Shown one piece after another: positions 34,801-37,816 of a stretch of DNA of 37,816 nt (the first letter of the stretch is position 1; each line of letters opens with the position of its first letter). This DNA comes from Phycisphaerae bacterium. GTDB taxonomy: Bacteria; Planctomycetota; Phycisphaerae; UBA1845. The notes under the pieces were generated by a model. The model ran no database searches and was not told the origin of the DNA. It saw only the letters and a list, made by a program, of their open reading frames with translations. A program made the translations under genes and the position numbers. Location of the stretch: contig JAJDDR010000595.1 in NCBI GenBank assembly GCA_029260255.1, positions 1 to 37,816 of the forward strand, written 5' to 3'.

Positions 34801-35698
34801 CGAATCCACGTTCCAACTCTCCGGCATGCACCAGCCGATCGTTGAACCAGACCTTGACGGCTTCTCTCGCCCCGAGTCTTAGTGTTATGTCCGCGTTCTC
34901 TTTCGCGTGAATGAAGGTCAGGGCGTAGGCGAGGACCTGCTCTCGCGGGTAGGTGACGGCGGCGAAGTCGACGTATCGCCGCAGGGTAAGATGTTCGAGC
35001 GGGCGCCACGAAACGAGTCGGTCGCGTCCCTCATAGGATTCGCCGTAATCGATCTCGGATTCGGGTCCGAACGCCGTGCCGAACCCCGCGTTCCGCTCGT
35101 TGGCGAACGGGCCGATGATCATCCACTCGTCGATCGTGCCCACCTCGCCGAAGGCACGCTCGGTCGCGTCGACGTTTCCGAGCCCGAGGTCGTGATCGGC
35201 CAGCGCGCGGCGTGCGATGGTACGGCACACCTCACTGGGGTGGGTGCCGGCGAGCGTCCGCAGGCGTGCGATGACGCGATCCACTTCGGACTGCGACGTG
35301 GCCAGTCCTATCACCGCGGTGAGATAGAGTTGGACCTCCGGCCGATCCTCGTCGAGAAGCGCGAGCCAGTGCTCCAAAGCGAGGTCGCTGTGCCCGCGAA
35401 GGAAGTTCAGGCGTCCGGCGAGCTCGTGGGCTTTGAAACTCGACGGGTTCAACCCGCAGGCACGCTCGGCCGCTCGCAGCGCGCCGTCGGAGTCCTGAGC
35501 GTATCGGTAGCTCAACCACGCCAGTTCGGTCCAGTCGTCGGCTGAGTCGGGATGTCGGGCGATCATCGCGCCGAGAGTGTCGATGCGAGTCAGCGCCGCT
35601 TCGCGGGGCAGGCTGAGTCTGCCCACGTCCGCGGAGACCGCCGCCGACAGGCAGAAGATCGATGCGATCACGGTCTTCAGCGTTGTCCACCTTGTCAT
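31871..35698 (-). CDS. TPR / jelly-roll-like / DUF3857 / transglutaminase-like multidomain exported protein
   Basis: Signal peptide; TPRs (DALYYLGLAQNLNRFSAQASKTFERLCRL etc.); beta-rich segment IDEWMIIGPFANERNAGFGTAFGPE...VKVWFNDRLVHAGE; DUF3857-like YRIHQTIKVLDDAGRRQWTQV; transglutaminase core QWGDCKDKATLL...NHAIVLIP...LWVDGT. Confidence 0.88.
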   Translation of the reverse strand: MTRWTTLKTVIASIFCLSAAVSADVGRLSLPREAALTRIDTLGAMIARHPDSADDWTELAWLSYRYAQDSDGALRAAERACGLNPSSFKAHELAGRLNFLRGHSDLALEHWLALLDEDRPEVQLYLTAVIGLATSQSEVDRVIARLRTLAGTHPSEVCRTIARRALADHDLGLGNVDATERAFGEVGTIDEWMIIGPFANERNAGFGTAFGPESEIDYGESYEGRDRLVSWRPLEHLTLRRYVDFAAVTYPREQVLAYALTFIHAKENADITLRLGAREAVKVWFNDRLVHAGELERGFVPDQTTIPLTIEKGYNKLLIKVGVETGAWRLSARLTDPSGRPLKNIDCGRERHDTPDRSDAAPPTFPYAAAMMEHFERVVQFDPQNEDALYYLGLAQNLNRFSAQASKTFERLCRLNDRCSDHHRLLARAYMGDDKAEKALEQMKLGLEVDPRNLQLRLMLARFYNGAGLHRQEREVLEDIDQRCPDWRDAGFQWVNYYAGRGWEELAFRKAKTLHETMPTDLRAAVTYAQMCSARGYADEFEQLVEHILSLDFTSRFARSEALAGAIAERRYNDAVAVYGMMQRVDPLNIELRLERARFLTSLKRYDEAIEQCHQALRICPADHAVHRELGTIHQRMGNDETALAAFRESLAFRPDDRWLREYVEYLEPQENLAFERYAISDAEFASLLQREVSRATHPRSDSVLILDEMITQLFDDGSSTYRIHQTIKVLDDAGRRQWTQVALPNGANRVERAAVIRPDGTEIEATSISDAQIQFSQLQPGATIDYIVTGYAPANDWMSREYSETFFFQTSDPMLDSRFVLLAPQSKPVNHWYRGDDVVYRTETFDNHTVHIWNARDIPRITGEPNSPPMVDVAAQVRVSSIRSWEDIARWEHSLIKEQFQPDLDLIARVHALTDGLQSTSEKIRAIANFVSQGIQYKIVRGGIFGYKPNKAANVLHNQWGDCKDKATLLITMLAASDIEARYATIRTRDAGRLIDEIPSNQCNHAIVLIPKTGDMARDLWVDGTALEYGISALPWADQDVVAMVWKSDGDMALTRTPLEPASNTVSEVSLNVTLHPDGAGEVNGKWVTTGQVAASIRNAFKQPGQRAERLTQWLNSFAPGSTLSDFDFSALEDRDAPVDIRMSFRTENYAADNGRELTIQLKRPTEATARFAPRDVRHHDVWMQFRQIHRLKEEILIPDRMRVASTLPDINLTTPWMSYKATVRRDGRTLRVSRELIFDTVTVPRNRYDELRRFCIAVDEYEAQTIVLRSEEP

Positions 35699-35733
35699 GT
35701 GTGATCTCTCGGTTGGCGGGTGCGTCGGGTTTG

Positions 35734-36675
35734 TCAGATTCTGCTCACGTGGCAGGGATACTTGCGTGTGAACGCTTCAACGCGGTCCGCGTAGGTTTGA
35801 AGGATGGCGCTCAGTTCCTCATCGGACAGGTTGGTGCGTGGTTGCGGGTCGGGCAGGAGTTCCTGCACATGGTACTCGTACCGGAACCCCGGCCGCGAGA
35901 TGATGAACGCCTGCACCGCGGGCGCTCCACAGCGCGCGGCGAGCTCGATCGGGCCGGTGAGCAGGTCGCGCGGCCGGTTGAACATCGTCACGCCGACGGT
36001 CTTCTGCTTGTCGTCGTGTACGCGGGAGGCGTCCATGGCGCTGGCCAGCAGGGCGTTGTCGCCGAGCCAGCGAAACAATTGGCGCGGAAAGACGTCGTTG
36101 CCGAAGTATTGAACGCGCGCCCAGTCCGTCGACTCGAACCGGTTTAACATGAACCGTCGCATGGCGCCCTCCTTCGCCAGGCGAACGCCGCCGATCGGGT
36201 ATCCCGCGGCGCGCAGGTGTACGAGCGCGACGTGCTGCGATCCCTGATGTGACATTGCCAGATAGACGCCCCGCTTGGCGGCGAGGCCGTCGTCGACCAG
36301 GTGCCGATTGGTGATTGTGAAGCACCGGCGAATCGTCTCGGGCGGGAGCAGATCGAACATCAGATAGAAGATTTTGTCATTGCGCATACGCACGAAGTGC
36401 CGCCACGAAGCCCGCCGCACGTCGGCGGGTGACAGTTCGTCGCCCAGTATCTCGATGAGCATGCGGGCGAATCGCCGCCGCCGCTTGTAGTTGGTCAGCC
36501 ACTCCAACGTCGCGAGCGCCTGACCCAGCCGATAGAGACCGGAGAGCGACACAAGCCGCAAGGCCGCGCGGAGGACCAGTCGCGCGGCACTGAACGACGC
36601 GCGCTCCCACGCGGTTACGGGCGGCAGCTCGGTCGGTGACGTGCGCGTCGAGGATTCCGTCCCGCGGTCGTGCAT
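35734..36675 (-). CDS. LpxL/HtrB-like lysophospholipid/lipid A acyltransferase
   Basis: RLGQALATLEWLTNYKRRRRFARMLIEILGDELSPADVRRASWRHF...GVYLAMSHQGSQHVALVHLRAAGYPIGGV...LLASAMDASR...LLTGPIELAARCGAPAVQAFI. Confidence 0.8.
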   Translation of the reverse strand: MHDRGTESSTRTSPTELPPVTAWERASFSAARLVLRAALRLVSLSGLYRLGQALATLEWLTNYKRRRRFARMLIEILGDELSPADVRRASWRHFVRMRNDKIFYLMFDLLPPETIRRCFTITNRHLVDDGLAAKRGVYLAMSHQGSQHVALVHLRAAGYPIGGVRLAKEGAMRRFMLNRFESTDWARVQYFGNDVFPRQLFRWLGDNALLASAMDASRVHDDKQKTVGVTMFNRPRDLLTGPIELAARCGAPAVQAFIISRPGFRYEYHVQELLPDPQPRTNLSDEELSAILQTYADRVEAFTRKYPCHVSRI

Positions 36676-36822
36676 GGCGCGGTATCTTATCAGCAAATCG
36701 GTGGAACCAAAACGCCGAGGTCGCACAATCGACCGCAAGAGGGCGGGAATCCCGAGACGGGCCGTCGAATCATGCCGGCGCAAGCGCGGGCATGCCACCC
36801 GGGCTCTTCGGTTGGCGACGTG

Positions 36823-37816
36823 TCAGCCGCCGGGGAACGTGACGGTTTCGTTTCCGTAGAGACCAAGCTTGATCGCGTCGTCGGCCCTGCTGAGTGCTGC
36901 GCGGAACCGCTCCATGGTCGTGACGCGGGTTCCGTTGACGGACATGACCATCTGCTTTTCGGCGAGACCGCGCCGCGCGGCGTCCGACGCGGGCCGGACA
37001 CTGAGCACCACGATGCCGGCGTCCTGCTGCGGCACACCGTGCTCGCGCATCAGTTCTTCGGTCAACTCGCGAAACTCCGCGCCGCGCCAATTGATCGTCG
37101 TGGGAAAAGCGAGTCCGCCTCTTCGCCCCACTTCCCTGTCGAGTAGCTCGGCGGTGGCGGTTCGCTCTCGGCCGCTGCGCACGTAGCGGATGCGCACCTC
37201 CTCGCCGGGGAGGACGCCGCCGATCACGCGAATGACGTGGTCTGCACCCTCGATGGGCGCGCCGTCCAACTCGACGATGACATCATCGTCTTGCAGCCCG
37301 GCTATGTGGGCGGGCTGCTCCTTCTTCACGTGTCTGACGAGGCTGCCACGGACGCGCTTCCCCTGGACGGTGTAGAGCTTGTGCGACGGGTCGGAACCGA
37401 GCTCGATGCCGAGGTATCCGTAGCGGACTTCCTCTCCGCGGGAGAGCGTCTCAATGATGCGCCGGGTCCGCTTGGTGATCGGAATGGCGAATCCGACGCC
37501 TTCGTTCACACCCGAGCGGGTTTCGATGGCCGCGACGACGCCGATGACCTTGCCGTCGACGTTGAACAGCGGTCCGCCGCTGTTGCCGGGGTTGATCGCG
37601 GCGGTGGTCTCGATGAGATTGCCGTAGTAGCGGTCGGCCTCCGCGGTCGCGAGTTCGTAGGTCAAGCTTCGCCCGATGGAACTGACGTTGCCGACGCTGA
37701 ACGAGGTGGCGCCGGTGAAGTTGGAGAGCCCGAACGGGTTTCCGATGGCGAACGTCCAGTGGCCGATGCGAACGTGTTCGAGATCGGTGAACGACGCGGC
37801 GTGGAGATCATCCGCG
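36823..37816 (-). CDS. HtrA/DegP-like trypsin-type serine protease with PDZ domains (5' end outside window)
   Basis: The frame stays open to the window edge (...DDLHAASFTDLEHVRIGHWTFAIGNPFGLSNFTGATSFSVGNVSSIGRSLTYE), continuing into ETTAAINPGNSGGPLFNVDGKVIGVVAA and two PDZ-like segments. The M at 37665 in the ORF track is an internal TTG. Confidence 0.9.
   Translation of the reverse strand, partial: ADDLHAASFTDLEHVRIGHWTFAIGNPFGLSNFTGATSFSVGNVSSIGRSLTYELATAEADRYYGNLIETTAAINPGNSGGPLFNVDGKVIGVVAAIETRSGVNEGVGFAIPITKRTRRIIETLSRGEEVRYGYLGIELGSDPSHKLYTVQGKRVRGSLVRHVKKEQPAHIAGLQDDDVIVELDGAPIEGADHVIRVIGGVLPGEEVRIRYVRSGRERTATAELLDREVGRRGGLAFPTTINWRGAEFRELTEELMREHGVPQQDAGIVVLSVRPASDAARRGLAEKQMVMSVNGTRVTTMERFRAALSRADDAIKLGLYGNETVTFPGG

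Overview
This 37.8-kb, GC-rich window looks chromosomal. The style (giant Cys-rich secreted proteins, IPTL-CTERM-like tail, DCNxNGxPDxCD repeats) suggests Planctomycetota or a relative, but that is inference. I support about 18 coding regions:
- TPR-CHAT protease, facing an ECF sigma factor and a membrane anti-sigma-like/DUF4384-like protein
- two very large secreted Cys-rich proteins: one with cohesin-like and dockerin-like segments, one with a lysyl-endopeptidase-like protease, a 159-bp tandem-repeat array and a MAM-like domain
- DCNxNGxPDxCD-repeat lipoprotein
- benzoate-CoA-ligase-family enzyme
- methyltransferase
- B12-type radical SAM protein
- SdiA-regulated-like propeller
- four-module CxxC protein
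- IPTL-CTERM-like protein
- GAF/SpoIIE phosphatase
- Dus, PilZ, NifU-like and Rex proteins
- HEAT-like secreted protein
- TPR/DUF3857/transglutaminase protein
- LpxL/HtrB-like acyltransferase
- HtrA-like protease, truncated by the window edge

The most system-like locus is the TPR-CHAT / ECF sigma / membrane DUF4384-like set at 61-5245. Its components resemble the Csx29 / CASP-sigma / Csx30 logic of type III-E CRISPR, but no CRISPR is present here and the predicted topology is extracytoplasmic. Other notable items are a serine-recombinase relic whose homology continues through an in-frame stop, beside a tRNA-like relic and a phased CAGT motif cluster; an interspersed REP-like repeat; a multi-hairpin leader before the radical SAM gene; and several strong hairpin terminators. 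All family calls are by eye; no searches were run.
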